Assembly (NCBI GenBank): GCA_024692235.1
Contig: JAILMW010000022.1
Coordinates: 124,001-188,000, forward strand
Source of the DNA: Saccharofermentans sp.
GTDB lineage: Bacteria; Bacillota; Clostridia; Saccharofermentanales; Saccharofermentanaceae
Length of the DNA: 64,000 bases
Direction: 5' to 3'
Below the pieces are notes generated by a model, which worked only from the letters and a program-made list of their open reading frames with translations, ran no database searches and was not told the origin of the DNA. The position numbers and the translations under genes are program-made. Below are positions 42,974-51,837 of this stretch, in pieces (within the stretch, counting starts at the first letter, position 1; each line of letters begins with the position of its first letter).

Positions 42974-43993
42974 ATGAACGTATTAGTAACAGGCGGCGCC
43001 GGCTTTATAGGCGGTAATTTTGTTTATCACATGCTCGGGGCTCATCCCGATTATAAGATCATATGCGTGGATTGCCTTACATATGCAGGCAATATGTCTA
43101 CGCTGGCTGAGGCAATGAAGAATCCTCAGTTCGTATTCTACAAGACGGATATCTGTGACAGAGAAGCTATCTATTCTATCTTCGAGAAGGAATCTCCCGA
43201 TGTAGTCGTTAACTTCGCGGCAGAATCTCACGTAGACCGTTCTATCGAGAATCCTGAAGTATTCCTTCGTACGAATATCCTCGGAACTCAGGTTATGATG
43301 GACGCATGCCGTAAGTACGGTAACATCAGATACCACCAGGTATCTACGGATGAGGTATACGGAGATCTTCCTCTTGATCGTCCTGATCTGTTCTTTACGG
43401 AGGAGACACCTATACACACGTCGTCTCCTTATTCTTCTTCGAAGGCGGGAGCTGATCTTCTTGTAATGGCTTACTACAGGACATACGGACTTCCTGTTAC
43501 TATCTCCCGTTGTTCCAATAACTACGGACCTTATCACTTCCCGGAGAAGCTCATCCCTCTGATGATCGCTAATGCACTTGCAGATAAGCCGCTTCCTGTA
43601 TATGGGGAAGGACTTAATGTTCGTGACTGGCTCTATGTAGAAGATCACTGTAAGGCGATCGATCTTATTATCCATAAGGGACGTATCGGTGAAGTCTACA
43701 ATGTAGGCGGACATAACGAGATGAAGAATATCGATATCGTTAAGCTTATCTGTAAGAAGCTTGGTAAGCCCGAGTCTCTTATCACATTCGTTACTGACCG
43801 TAAGGGTCACGATATGAGATATGCTATCGATCCTACTAAGATCCATAACGAGCTTGGCTGGCTTCCTGAGACTAAGTTTGCTGATGGTATAGATAAGACT
43901 ATTACTTGGTATCTTGAGAATAAGTCCTGGTGGGAAGATATCATTTCAGGCGAATACCAGAATTACTACGAGAAGATGTACGGTAACAGATAA
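42974..43993 (+). CDS. rmlB: dTDP-glucose 4,6-dehydratase
   Basis: A 339-residue extended short-chain dehydrogenase: NAD-binding GGAGFIGGNF, the STDEVYGDL segment with the catalytic Asp/Glu, and the YSSSKAGAD (YxxxK) motif. Produces dTDP-4-keto-6-deoxyglucose, the branch point to rhamnose (RmlC, RmlD) and to the 4-amino sugar (aminotransferase at 45782). It sits one base before the rmlD start. Confidence 0.96.
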   Translation: MNVLVTGGAGFIGGNFVYHMLGAHPDYKIICVDCLTYAGNMSTLAEAMKNPQFVFYKTDICDREAIYSIFEKESPDVVVNFAAESHVDRSIENPEVFLRTNILGTQVMMDACRKYGNIRYHQVSTDEVYGDLPLDRPDLFFTEETPIHTSSPYSSSKAGADLLVMAYYRTYGLPVTISRCSNNYGPYHFPEKLIPLMIANALADKPLPVYGEGLNVRDWLYVEDHCKAIDLIIHKGRIGEVYNVGGHNEMKNIDIVKLICKKLGKPESLITFVTDRKGHDMRYAIDPTKIHNELGWLPETKFADGIDKTITWYLENKSWWEDIISGEYQNYYEKMYGNR

Positions 43994-43994
43994 G

Positions 43995-44930
43995 ATGAAG
44001 ATTTTTGTAACAGGTGTAGGCGGCCAGTTAGGTCACGACGTAATGAATGAGATCGCTTCCCGCGGCTACGAGGGAGTAGGTTCTGATATCGCTCCTTCTT
44101 ATAGCGGTGTACAGGACGGTACAGCTGTATGTTCTATGTCTTATGTTCAGTTGGATATTACAGACGCTGATGCTGTCGATCGTGTGTTATCTGAAGTAAA
44201 GCCTGATGTGATCGTTCATTGTGCAGCTTGGACTGCTGTAGATGCTGCTGAGGATTCTGATAAACAAGAGCTGGTTCATAAGATCAATGCTGAAGGAACA
44301 GCTAATATTGCTAAGGCAGCGAAGGCGATCGATGCCAAGATGGTATACATTTCTACTGATTATGTATTTAACGGTCAGGGTACTACTCCATGGGATCCTG
44401 ACTGCAAGGACTATGCGCCTCTTAATGTATATGGTCAGAGCAAGCTTGACGGTGAGCTCGCAGTATCTTCTGCTCTTACGAAATACTTTATCGTGCGTAT
44501 CGCATGGGTATTCGGTAAGAACGGCAAGAACTTCATTAAGACTATGCTTCGAGTAGGCAAGGGACGCGAGTTCGTTACTGTCGTATCCGATCAGATCGGA
44601 ACACCTACGTATACATTGGATCTTTCCCGTTTGCTTGTGGATATGACTGAGACTGAGAAATACGGTTATTACCATGCGACTAATTCCGAGAGTGTTCCCG
44701 GGGGATATATCAGCTGGGCAGACTTTACGGAGAAGATATATGAAGTTGCTGGATATTCTACTGAGGTTAGACGTGTGACTACTGCTGAGTATGGCCTGTC
44801 TAAGGCAGCTCGTCCTTTTAACAGTAGATTAGATAAGTCGAAGCTTGTCTCGGCAGGCTTTACACCTCTTCCTACATGGGAAGATGCTGTTGAAAGATAT
44901 GTTAGAGAATTGAATTTGGAGGAACTTTAA
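43995..44930 (+). CDS. rmlD: dTDP-4-dehydrorhamnose reductase
   Basis: A 311-residue RmlD: GVGGQLGHDVM (nucleotide loop), HCAAWTAVDAAE, STDYVFNGQG and YGQSKLDGE (YxxxK). Last step of dTDP-L-rhamnose synthesis. The start at 43995 lies one base after the rmlB stop, and a longer in-frame reading would be within rmlB. Confidence 0.95.
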   Translation: MKIFVTGVGGQLGHDVMNEIASRGYEGVGSDIAPSYSGVQDGTAVCSMSYVQLDITDADAVDRVLSEVKPDVIVHCAAWTAVDAAEDSDKQELVHKINAEGTANIAKAAKAIDAKMVYISTDYVFNGQGTTPWDPDCKDYAPLNVYGQSKLDGELAVSSALTKYFIVRIAWVFGKNGKNFIKTMLRVGKGREFVTVVSDQIGTPTYTLDLSRLLVDMTETEKYGYYHATNSESVPGGYISWADFTEKIYEVAGYSTEVRRVTTAEYGLSKAARPFNSRLDKSKLVSAGFTPLPTWEDAVERYVRELNLEEL

Positions 44931-44931
44931 G

Positions 44932-45531
44932 TTGGGTCAGATAAAAGTAACTAAGGATGTCGGTGGAATAAAGGGGCTTTGCATAATAGAGCCGGCCGTA
45001 CACGGAGACTCCCGTGGATACTTTATGGAGACATATTCCAAGAGGGATATGGAGGAGGCAGGATTCGATATCGAATTCGTTCAGGATAATCAGAGCATGT
45101 CTACTAAGGGTGTGCTTCGTGGCCTTCATTTCCAGATCAACTATCCTCAGACAAAGCTCGTTCGAGTTCTTCGCGGCTCCGTGTTTGATGTAGCAGTTGA
45201 TAAGCGTCCCGGTTCTGAGACATACGGTAAGTGGTACGGTGTTGAGCTTACAGCTGAGAATAAGAAGCAGTTCCTTATCCCTAAGAATTTTGCTCACGGA
45301 TTCCTGGTATTATCCGATGAGGCTGAGTTCTGCTATAAGTGCGATGATTTCTACCATCCTAACGATGAAGGCGGTATCGCATGGAACGATCCTAAGATCG
45401 GAGTCGAGTGGCCTTCCGTAGTAGGTGTGTATAAGGGAACGGCTTCAGCCTCCGGTTATGCTCTTGCTGACGGTACTCCTTTGAACTTAAGTCCCAAAGA
45501 TCAGGAGTGGAGCGGAATAGACCGTATTTGA
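44932..45531 (+). CDS. rmlC: dTDP-4-dehydrorhamnose 3,5-epimerase
   Basis: A 199-residue cupin enzyme: DSRGYFMETYSKRDM, the catalytic region QSMSTKGVLRGLHFQ with the active-site His, and FAHGFLVLSDEAEF. TTG start one base after the rmlD stop, with GGAGG at the end of rmlD. Order is rmlA-B-D-C. It completes the operon, followed by a strong terminator. Confidence 0.95.
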   Translation: MGQIKVTKDVGGIKGLCIIEPAVHGDSRGYFMETYSKRDMEEAGFDIEFVQDNQSMSTKGVLRGLHFQINYPQTKLVRVLRGSVFDVAVDKRPGSETYGKWYGVELTAENKKQFLIPKNFAHGFLVLSDEAEFCYKCDDFYHPNDEGGIAWNDPKIGVEWPSVVGVYKGTASASGYALADGTPLNLSPKDQEWSGIDRI

Positions 45532-45538
45532 GTTTTTG

Positions 45539-45565
45539 CAGGATGTGCAGTGCACATCCTGTTTT
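45539..45565 (+). terminator. Intrinsic terminator of the rml operon
   Basis: Perfect 10-bp stem CAGGATGTGC / GCACATCCTG with a 3-nt loop AGT, followed by TTTT. It separates the rml operon from the aminosugar operon, which has its own TATAAT at 45686-45691. Confidence 0.8.
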
Positions 45566-45781
45566 GTATCGATGGCATTCTCAGGTATCGGACGAAGTTC
45601 TGCTTGATGAATACCAGGTGGTAGCGTAGTCAGATTCATGATAAAGCTCTGTTGGTTTCGGTTTTATTTTGCAGAGTGTATGCTGTATAATTTATTTGAT
45701 AGTGTATGGCGATGTAAGCTTTTAGTGTAGCTACAGACCGCTTACAGATGTAAATACGATACTGGATCTAAGGATTGAAGT

Positions 45782-46927
45782 ATGAAATACGATTTTAACG
45801 TACCCCCTTGTGTTGGTACTGAGATAGATTATATAGCTGATGCTATCAGAATGCACAAAATCAGCGGTGATGGAGAATACACCAAGAAGTGCAACAAGTG
45901 GCTTGAGGATAAGACTGGTTCAACAAAGGTTCTTCTCACTACATCATGTACACATGCAACTGAGATGGCAGCACTTCTTTGCGATATAAAGCCCGATGAT
46001 GAAGTCATCATGCCGTCGTACACATTTGTATCCACAGCTGATGCATTCGTCTTGAGAGGTGCAAAGGCTGTATTTGTTGATATTCGTCCGGATACCATGA
46101 ATATCGATGAGAATCTGATCGAGAATGCCATAACGGACAAGACCAAGGTTATCGTTCCTGTTCATTATGCGGGAGTATCCTGCGAAATGGATAAGATCAT
46201 GGAAATTGCGAGAAAGCATGGTCTTAAGGTCGTTGAAGATGCTGCTCAGGGAGTTATGAGTTCTTATAAGGGTAAGGCGCTCGGAACGATAGGTGATTAC
46301 GGATGCTACAGTTTCCACGAGACGAAGAACTATTCGATGGGCGAAGGCGGAGCTCTCCTGATTAAGGATAAGGCTGATATTGAGCCCGCTGAGATAATCC
46401 GTGAGAAGGGCACCAACAGAAGCAAGTTCTTCCGTGGACAGATCGATAAATATACATGGGTAGAAGCGGGGTCTTCTTACCTTCCGAGTGAACTTAATGC
46501 CGCACATCTCTATGCGCAGCTTGAGAAGGCGGATGAGATCAACAATGCTCGCCTTGCCTGCTGGAACAGATATTACGAGTGTTTGAAGCCCCTTGCTGAA
46601 GAAGGATATATCGAGCTTCCCGCAGTTCCGGAAGGATGCGTTCATAATGCACACATGTTCTATATCAAGGCTAAGGATATAAACGAGAGATCCGAATTCA
46701 TCTCTTATATGAAGAAGGATAATGCTATCGGAGTCGTATTTCACTATATACCTTTACATACTGCTCCTGCCGGACAAAAATACGGTGAATTCCGCGGAGA
46801 GGATAAGTATACGACCAAGGAGAGTGAGCGCCTTGTACGTCTTCCTATGTACTATGGTCTTATTCCTGATAATGTCGAGGAAATATGTTCTGTTATTGCT
46901 AAGTTCTATAAGAGAGGTAAAAGATGA
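45782..46927 (+). CDS. dTDP-4-amino-4,6-dideoxy sugar transaminase (WecE/RffA-type)
   Basis: A 381-residue DegT/DnrJ/EryC1-family PLP aminotransferase. The PLP lysine is Lys182 in SFHETKNYSMGEGGAL, a sequence typical of the WecE/RffA subgroup, which makes dTDP-4-amino-4,6-dideoxygalactose from the RmlB product. N-terminal NVPPCVGTEIDYIADAI also fits WecE. It starts a six-gene operon with successive overlaps (ATGA, TAATG) that resembles arnBCEF in logic, with RmlA/RmlB just upstream to supply the substrate. Confidence 0.88.
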   Translation: MKYDFNVPPCVGTEIDYIADAIRMHKISGDGEYTKKCNKWLEDKTGSTKVLLTTSCTHATEMAALLCDIKPDDEVIMPSYTFVSTADAFVLRGAKAVFVDIRPDTMNIDENLIENAITDKTKVIVPVHYAGVSCEMDKIMEIARKHGLKVVEDAAQGVMSSYKGKALGTIGDYGCYSFHETKNYSMGEGGALLIKDKADIEPAEIIREKGTNRSKFFRGQIDKYTWVEAGSSYLPSELNAAHLYAQLEKADEINNARLACWNRYYECLKPLAEEGYIELPAVPEGCVHNAHMFYIKAKDINERSEFISYMKKDNAIGVVFHYIPLHTAPAGQKYGEFRGEDKYTTKESERLVRLPMYYGLIPDNVEEICSVIAKFYKRGKR

Positions 46928-47847
46928 AGATATCCGCAGTAATACCTGTTTACGGTTGCCGCGCAGCACTCCCCGAACTTCATCAGCGGCTGAAGACAAC
47001 TCTTTCTCAGATCTCGGAAGACTACGAGATCTTGTTCGTAAATGATAATTGTCCCCAGAATTCATGGGAAGTAATAGAGGAGATCTGTAAGGAAGATCAC
47101 GCAGTAAAAGGTATCGAGCTGTCCAGAAATTTCGGACAGATGAAAGCTATACTTGCCGGACTTGATAATGCCAAGGGTGACTGGATTGTAGTAATGGATT
47201 GCGATCTTCAGGATCGTCCTGAGGAGATAATCAATCTTTATAACAAGGCTTTGGAAGGCTATGATGTTGTATTTGCCAGAAGGGCAGTGCGTAAGGATAA
47301 CCCCTTAAAAGTATTCCTGGCAAATGCATTTTACAAAGTTTATAACTGTGCGACCGATGGAAGCTATGACGGATCAGTATGTAATTTCAGCGTAATCAGC
47401 CGCAAGGTTGCAGAGAATTACTGCAAGCTCCGTGAGCTGCACAGAGGTTACGTTATGTATATCAAGTGGCTTGGATTCCGTCAAGCTGCGATCGACGTTC
47501 AGCATGATGAGAGGTTCGAAGGCGAATCGTCTTATAGCCTTAGAATGAGGATCTCAATGGCGATAGATCTTCTGACTTCTCAGTCAGATAGGATAATACG
47601 TCTCTTTGTAACAGGCGGATTTGTAATGTCGATCATCTCGTTTCTTACGATCATAGGACTTATCATATTCAAGTTCACTGCCAATGTAGCTATCGGTTGG
47701 ACCAGTATAATCGCTACGATCATGTTGGTCGGCAGCCTGATCATTATGGTAACGGGGATAGTCGGTATATATGTAGGTAATATTTTCATGCAGACAAAAG
47801 GGCGTCCGCTGTATATTGTCAGACAGATCCTTAATGATGAGGATTGA
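46924..47847 (+). CDS. Polyprenyl-phosphate glycosyltransferase (ArnC/GtrB-type)
   Basis: A 307-residue GT2: PVYGCRAALPELHQRL, LSRNFGQMKAILAGLD, MDCDLQDRPEEI (metal site), and two C-terminal helices (about residues 225-250 and 258-285). This is the form of enzymes that put one sugar on undecaprenyl phosphate at the inner face of the membrane. Here it most likely loads the 4-amino sugar made by the transaminase. ATGA overlap with that gene. Confidence 0.88.
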   Translation: MKISAVIPVYGCRAALPELHQRLKTTLSQISEDYEILFVNDNCPQNSWEVIEEICKEDHAVKGIELSRNFGQMKAILAGLDNAKGDWIVVMDCDLQDRPEEIINLYNKALEGYDVVFARRAVRKDNPLKVFLANAFYKVYNCATDGSYDGSVCNFSVISRKVAENYCKLRELHRGYVMYIKWLGFRQAAIDVQHDERFEGESSYSLRMRISMAIDLLTSQSDRIIRLFVTGGFVMSIISFLTIIGLIIFKFTANVAIGWTSIIATIMLVGSLIIMVTGIVGIYVGNIFMQTKGRPLYIVRQILNDED

Positions 47848-47850
47848 TAT

Positions 47851-48846
47851 ATGAAGATGATCGTTATATTCGGCGCTACCGGTAATGTAGGCGCGTATTT
47901 TACTGATTATTGCGTAGAACACCTTAAAGGTACCGAGTATGATGTTATTGCTGTCGGAAGAAAGGATACTTCTTTCTTCACAGACAGAGAGATTAAATAC
48001 TGCAGAGTCGATATTAAGAATGCCGATGATTTTGCTAAGTTACCGACTGATGATGTCTATGCGGTAGTTAATTTCGCAGGACTTCTCCCCGCGTACTTAA
48101 AGGACTACGATCCTTATGCATATATCGATACGAACATCACGGGTGGAGTAAGAGTCCTTGAATATGCACGTCAGAATAAGGCGGACAGATTTCTTTATAC
48201 ACAGAGCTGGTCCGAGCAGGGCGGTTATTGGGGCAAGAGCGAAGTCCTTTCTCCCAAGATGCCAAAGAGCCTTATCTATACGGGGGATCACGCATTCTAT
48301 GTAATAACCAAGTCCATGATCACAGATACCATGGAATATTATAAACAGGAGTACGGTCTTAAGAACTTTGTATTCAGACTTCCCAATGTGTACCTGTATA
48401 GTCCGGAGAAAACTTACTATGTTGACGGTATTGCAAGACCTATCGGATACAGATACATGATCGATAAAGCAACTAAGGGTGAGAAGATCGAGATGTGGGG
48501 GAATCCTGATGCATTCAAGGATATTCTCTATGTTAAGGATCTTTGCCAGATGATGTTCAAAGCATTATTTGCTGATGTTGACGGCGGAACATATAATGCC
48601 GGCACCGGTGTAAAGACAACACTTCGAGAGCAGATCGAAGGTATGGTAAAGGTTTTCTCCCCAAAGGGTCATCCTTCTCAGATCGTGAGTAAACCCGATG
48701 GCGCGGGCTTCACAAGCTTTGTTATGGATATCGATAATGCTAGAGCAGAACTCGGTTATGAGCCACAGTATTCATACATTGATTATCTTGAAGATTATAA
48801 GAAGGAAGAAGAGCTGGGAAGATTCAACGAGCTCTGGAAGAGATAA
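47851..48846 (+). CDS. NAD-dependent sugar epimerase/dehydratase
   Basis: A 331-residue extended short-chain dehydrogenase with IFGATGNVGAYF (nucleotide loop) and a late region (YNAGTGVKTTLREQIEGM) typical of nucleotide-sugar enzymes. The usual YxxxK is visible as YVITKS. Substrate unclear; it could change the stereochemistry or the oxidation state of the amino sugar. Begins three bases after the glycosyltransferase stop and ends in a TAATG overlap with the ATP-grasp gene. Confidence 0.82.
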   Translation: MKMIVIFGATGNVGAYFTDYCVEHLKGTEYDVIAVGRKDTSFFTDREIKYCRVDIKNADDFAKLPTDDVYAVVNFAGLLPAYLKDYDPYAYIDTNITGGVRVLEYARQNKADRFLYTQSWSEQGGYWGKSEVLSPKMPKSLIYTGDHAFYVITKSMITDTMEYYKQEYGLKNFVFRLPNVYLYSPEKTYYVDGIARPIGYRYMIDKATKGEKIEMWGNPDAFKDILYVKDLCQMMFKALFADVDGGTYNAGTGVKTTLREQIEGMVKVFSPKGHPSQIVSKPDGAGFTSFVMDIDNARAELGYEPQYSYIDYLEDYKKEEELGRFNELWKR

Positions 48847-50000
48847 TGAAGAAGATCGCTATAATCGGAGCTTCCTATCTTCAGGAGCCATTGATCAGGA
48901 AAGCTCAGGAGATGGGATACGAGACTCACGTATTTGCCTGGGCGGCAGGTGATATCGGTGAGAAGATAGCGGATGTATTCTATCCTATCAGCATTATTGA
49001 GAAAGATGAGATCCTCGAAGTGTGTAAGGAACTCGGAATAGACGGTATCTGTACTATCGCATCAGATCTTGCAGCTATTACGGTCAACTATGTTGCCGAT
49101 AAGCTAGGTCTCCCGGGTAACTCATGGGATGCTACGGAAAAGTCTACTAACAAGCATAAGATGAGAAATGCGTTCGAAGAAAACGGCGATCCTTCACCTA
49201 AGAGTATTATGGTGAGGAGTGCAGATGATCTTGCTGGTGCAGATCTTACATTCCCTGTTATCGTAAAGCCGCTTGATCGTTCCGGCAGCCGCGGTATCAC
49301 CAAGGTAATGAGACGTGATGATCTTGATGCTGCTATCGAAGCTGCAAAAGAGCAGGGATTCGAGAAGATGGCACTTGTCGAAGAATTTGCGACCGGTCAG
49401 GAATACAGCGTGGAGTTTATCTCTTATCACGGAGAACACCATTTTCTCGCCATGACAAAGAAATACACTACGGGAGCACCTCGTTTTATCGAGACAGGGC
49501 ATATGGAACCTGCCCCCGTAGATGAAGAGACACTTAACAGAGTCAAGTCTGTCGTATGCCGTGCTCTCGATTCACTGGGGATAACTGACAGCGCATCGCA
49601 TTCCGAACTTAAGATCTCCGAGAAAGGCGTTATAAGGATCATCGAGATCGGCGGCAGAATGGGCGGTGACTTCATAGGAAGTGATCTTGTAAGACTTTCA
49701 TCCGGAATCGATTTTGTTCGTGCGGTAGTTCAGGTAGCTGTAGGCGAAGTCCCGGATCTTGCTCCGGTATGCGATCCTAAGTTCGCGGGAGTCAGATTTA
49801 TATTCGATGATCAGGATATTAAGGTATTTGAGCGGGTCAAGAAAGAACATCCCGAATATATCATCGCTTCAGAGATTCACGAGATCACAGGTGAAGTCAG
49901 TGACAGTTCTACGAGATTCGGATACTTTATGATGGCGGCAGATACAAAGGAGGGATTAGAAAGATACCTCCCTTGGTCAGGAGAGGCTGAAATTGGATAA
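48846..50000 (+). CDS. ATP-grasp ligase
   Basis: A 384-residue ATP-grasp enzyme resembling carbamoyl-phosphate-synthase-like and D-Ala-D-Ala-ligase-like proteins. N-terminal Rossmann part (IIGASYLQEPLI), then FPVIVKPLDRSGSRGI (ATP-binding Lys), EEFATGQEYSVEFI and RIIEIGGRMGGD (metal-binding Glu and Arg). These enzymes join a carboxylate to an amine or other nucleophile. In an operon that makes an amino sugar, attaching an amino acid to the free amine is an attractive hypothesis. TAATG overlap upstream, eight-base overlap downstream. Confidence 0.83.
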   Translation: MKKIAIIGASYLQEPLIRKAQEMGYETHVFAWAAGDIGEKIADVFYPISIIEKDEILEVCKELGIDGICTIASDLAAITVNYVADKLGLPGNSWDATEKSTNKHKMRNAFEENGDPSPKSIMVRSADDLAGADLTFPVIVKPLDRSGSRGITKVMRRDDLDAAIEAAKEQGFEKMALVEEFATGQEYSVEFISYHGEHHFLAMTKKYTTGAPRFIETGHMEPAPVDEETLNRVKSVVCRALDSLGITDSASHSELKISEKGVIRIIEIGGRMGGDFIGSDLVRLSSGIDFVRAVVQVAVGEVPDLAPVCDPKFAGVRFIFDDQDIKVFERVKKEHPEYIIASEIHEITGEVSDSSTRFGYFMMAADTKEGLERYLPWSGEAEIG

Positions 50001-50355
50001 GAGTAAACTCAAGACATTATTTCTACTACATATTATGCTTATGATATATTCTGCAAGCGGTATCTGCAGCAAGATGGCCGCGGGTGAAAGCTTCCTGAGC
50101 TTCAGGTTCTGCATGTTTTACGGAGCGATCATCGCGCTTCTCGGATTCTATGCGATCGGATGGCAGCAGATAATAAAGAGAATACCTCTTACTACAGCTT
50201 TTGCTAATAAGGCCGTAACTGTCGTATGGGGTATAGTTTGGGGACTTGTATTCTTCCATGAGTCGATATCTGCAGGAAAGATAATCGGTGCATTACTCGT
50301 AGTCGGCGGCGTCGTACTCTATTCTTATTCAGACGGAGGACTAGAAGATGCCTGA
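49993..50355 (+). CDS. EmrE/ArnE-like four-helix membrane protein, subunit 1
   Basis: A 120-residue protein with about four transmembrane helices and a short end (SYSDGGLEDA), like small drug-resistance family members and the ArnE/ArnF flippase subunits. TTG start overlapping the ATP-grasp gene by eight bases; overlaps the next, related gene by eight. The pair would form a heterodimer that flips the undecaprenyl-phosphate sugar across the membrane. Confidence 0.75.
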   Translation: MDKSKLKTLFLLHIMLMIYSASGICSKMAAGESFLSFRFCMFYGAIIALLGFYAIGWQQIIKRIPLTTAFANKAVTVVWGIVWGLVFFHESISAGKIIGALLVVGGVVLYSYSDGGLEDA

Positions 50356-50704
50356 TAAGACAACTGTCCTCTATTCGTTATTTCTTCTCGCAGGTGTATT
50401 TATCAGTGCGATATCTCAGGTGCTCCTTAAAAAGGCCGCGCTTAAGAAGTACGATTCGAGAATAAAGGAGTACTTAAATCCTCTTGTAATAATCGCTTAT
50501 ACAATGTTTGTCGGGACTACTTTCCTGTCGATTATAGCGTATAGAGGCATTCCTTTATCCTTGGGTCCTGTGCTCGAGGCTACAAGTTACCTGTACGTAA
50601 CATTCTTTGGTGTAAAGATATTCAAAGAGAAGATCAATAAGGGTAAGATAATATCTCTTATCCTCATCGTATCCGGTATCGCCATCTCGGCATTCAGCCA
50701 GTAA
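50348..50704 (+). CDS. EmrE/ArnF-like four-helix membrane protein, subunit 2
   Basis: A 118-residue four-helix protein (FLLAGVFISAISQVLLKKAAL, PLSLGPVLEATSYLYVTFFG) with the family's typical GPVLEATSY run. Partner of the preceding gene. Last gene of the aminosugar operon. Confidence 0.77.
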   Translation: MPDKTTVLYSLFLLAGVFISAISQVLLKKAALKKYDSRIKEYLNPLVIIAYTMFVGTTFLSIIAYRGIPLSLGPVLEATSYLYVTFFGVKIFKEKINKGKIISLILIVSGIAISAFSQ

Positions 50705-51025
50705 CAGGGAGTCGCTACAAGGTCAAAAGAGACTTGCGCAAGCCGGAGAAGATGACCTTGATGTATATACAACAGACTCTCCGTATTAGTCTGGAACAGG
50801 AGATGTTCCGGAACACCTGCATGTTTAATGATATTTCTTCGATTGTTATTCAGTTCTTTCCTTTTGGCAAGCTTGCCTCCTGACGGTTAAAGGAGCTTAT
50901 TGCTTACTCCCGGGTAACCTGTGTTGTACATGCTGTCGATTTGTTCTTTTTTCTTTGTCTGTATGAACACATATCTCTCTGTGATATCCTTAGTACATAG
51001 AAACTTTATGCGGAGGTGAGACGCT
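50705..51025. other. Intergenic gap, several short inverted repeats, no gene
   Basis: Contains CAAGGTCA / TGACCTTG (about 50720-50761), GATGTTCCGGAAC-type symmetry near 50806 and GGCAAGCTTGCC near 50866. None has a clear T run, so the operon end signal is not obvious. The last 20 bases hold a strong ribosome site (GGAGGTGAG) for the rubredoxin fusion gene. Confidence 0.4.
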
Positions 51026-51679
51026 ATGGCAGAATTGGATCCTAAGGCAATGTATAAGCTTTCTTACGGACTTTTTGTATTGACGACAAAGGTTGGGGAT
51101 AAGGTGAACGGCTGTATCACGAATACGGGGATACAGGTTACCAGTTCTCCTAACAGGATCGCTTTTGCGGTAAATAAAGCTAATCTTACGCACGACATGC
51201 TCCTTGAGTCAGGAATATTCAATCTGTCGATTATTAGCGAGTCAGCACCTTTTTCTCTCTTTGAGAGGTTTGGTTTCCAGTCAGGACGTGATGTGGATAA
51301 GTTCTCCGGATTTTCTTCCTATGAGACTGATGATCTTGGTGTTCCGTATATCCTTGAAGGAACCAATTCTTATATATCGGGTAAGGTGTATCAGACTGTT
51401 GATCTTGGAAGCCATACATTATTCATCTGTGATGTTTCTGGTTCTTATTCTGTTTCTTCTGACCCGTCCGCGACCTATGAGTATTACCAGGCAAATATCA
51501 AGCCCAAGCCTTCTTCCTTTGCAGTAGGTGATTCCGTCGGTTCTTTGGAGAAGACTTCACGTACCGTATGGAGATGTACCGTATGCGGATATGAATGGGA
51601 GGGAGAAGAGCTTCCCGATGACTTCGTCTGTCCCTTGTGTAAGCATCCCAAGGCTGATTTTGAGAAAGTCGTTATTTGA
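51026..51679 (+). CDS. Flavin reductase-rubredoxin fusion (high-molecular-weight rubredoxin)
   Basis: A 217-residue protein. Residues 1-160 are an FMN-binding flavin reductase-like domain (GLFVLTTKVGDKVNGCI, NLSIISESAPFSLFERFGFQ); residues about 166-217 are rubredoxin with the four iron ligands in CTVCGYEWEG and CPLCKHP. These fusions pass electrons from reduced flavin or NADH donors to oxygen- and peroxide-reducing proteins in strict anaerobes, for example rubrerythrin or flavodiiron proteins. GGAGGTGAG before ATG. Confidence 0.92.
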   Translation: MAELDPKAMYKLSYGLFVLTTKVGDKVNGCITNTGIQVTSSPNRIAFAVNKANLTHDMLLESGIFNLSIISESAPFSLFERFGFQSGRDVDKFSGFSSYETDDLGVPYILEGTNSYISGKVYQTVDLGSHTLFICDVSGSYSVSSDPSATYEYYQANIKPKPSSFAVGDSVGSLEKTSRTVWRCTVCGYEWEGEELPDDFVCPLCKHPKADFEKVVI

Positions 51680-51837
51680 TAAACATTGGGCGTAACTGTA
51701 AAAATCAAGCGCGTTTTTGCGAGTGAACCGTTTCACTTGTGAATCAACTGGAAAAAATGGGTTATTTTTTCCCAGCTGACCGTGTTATAATCGGTTAACA
51801 GGAAAAATTCACGTGTTTTTTGCGAGTTATCTTTGCT

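Noticed and set aside
42983..43846. A 287-codon open frame on the minus strand opposite rmlB
   Set aside because: It mirrors the codon pattern of rmlB, matches no family and lacks a ribosome site. Similar antisense frames opposite 45944-46744, 826-1398 and 6332-6967 are rejected for the same reason.
42061..45531. O-antigen (lipopolysaccharide) interpretation of rmlABDC and Wzx/Wzy genes
   Set aside because: No lipid A, core or outer-membrane export genes, and other features fit a single-membrane Bacillota; a capsule or wall polysaccharide is more likely.
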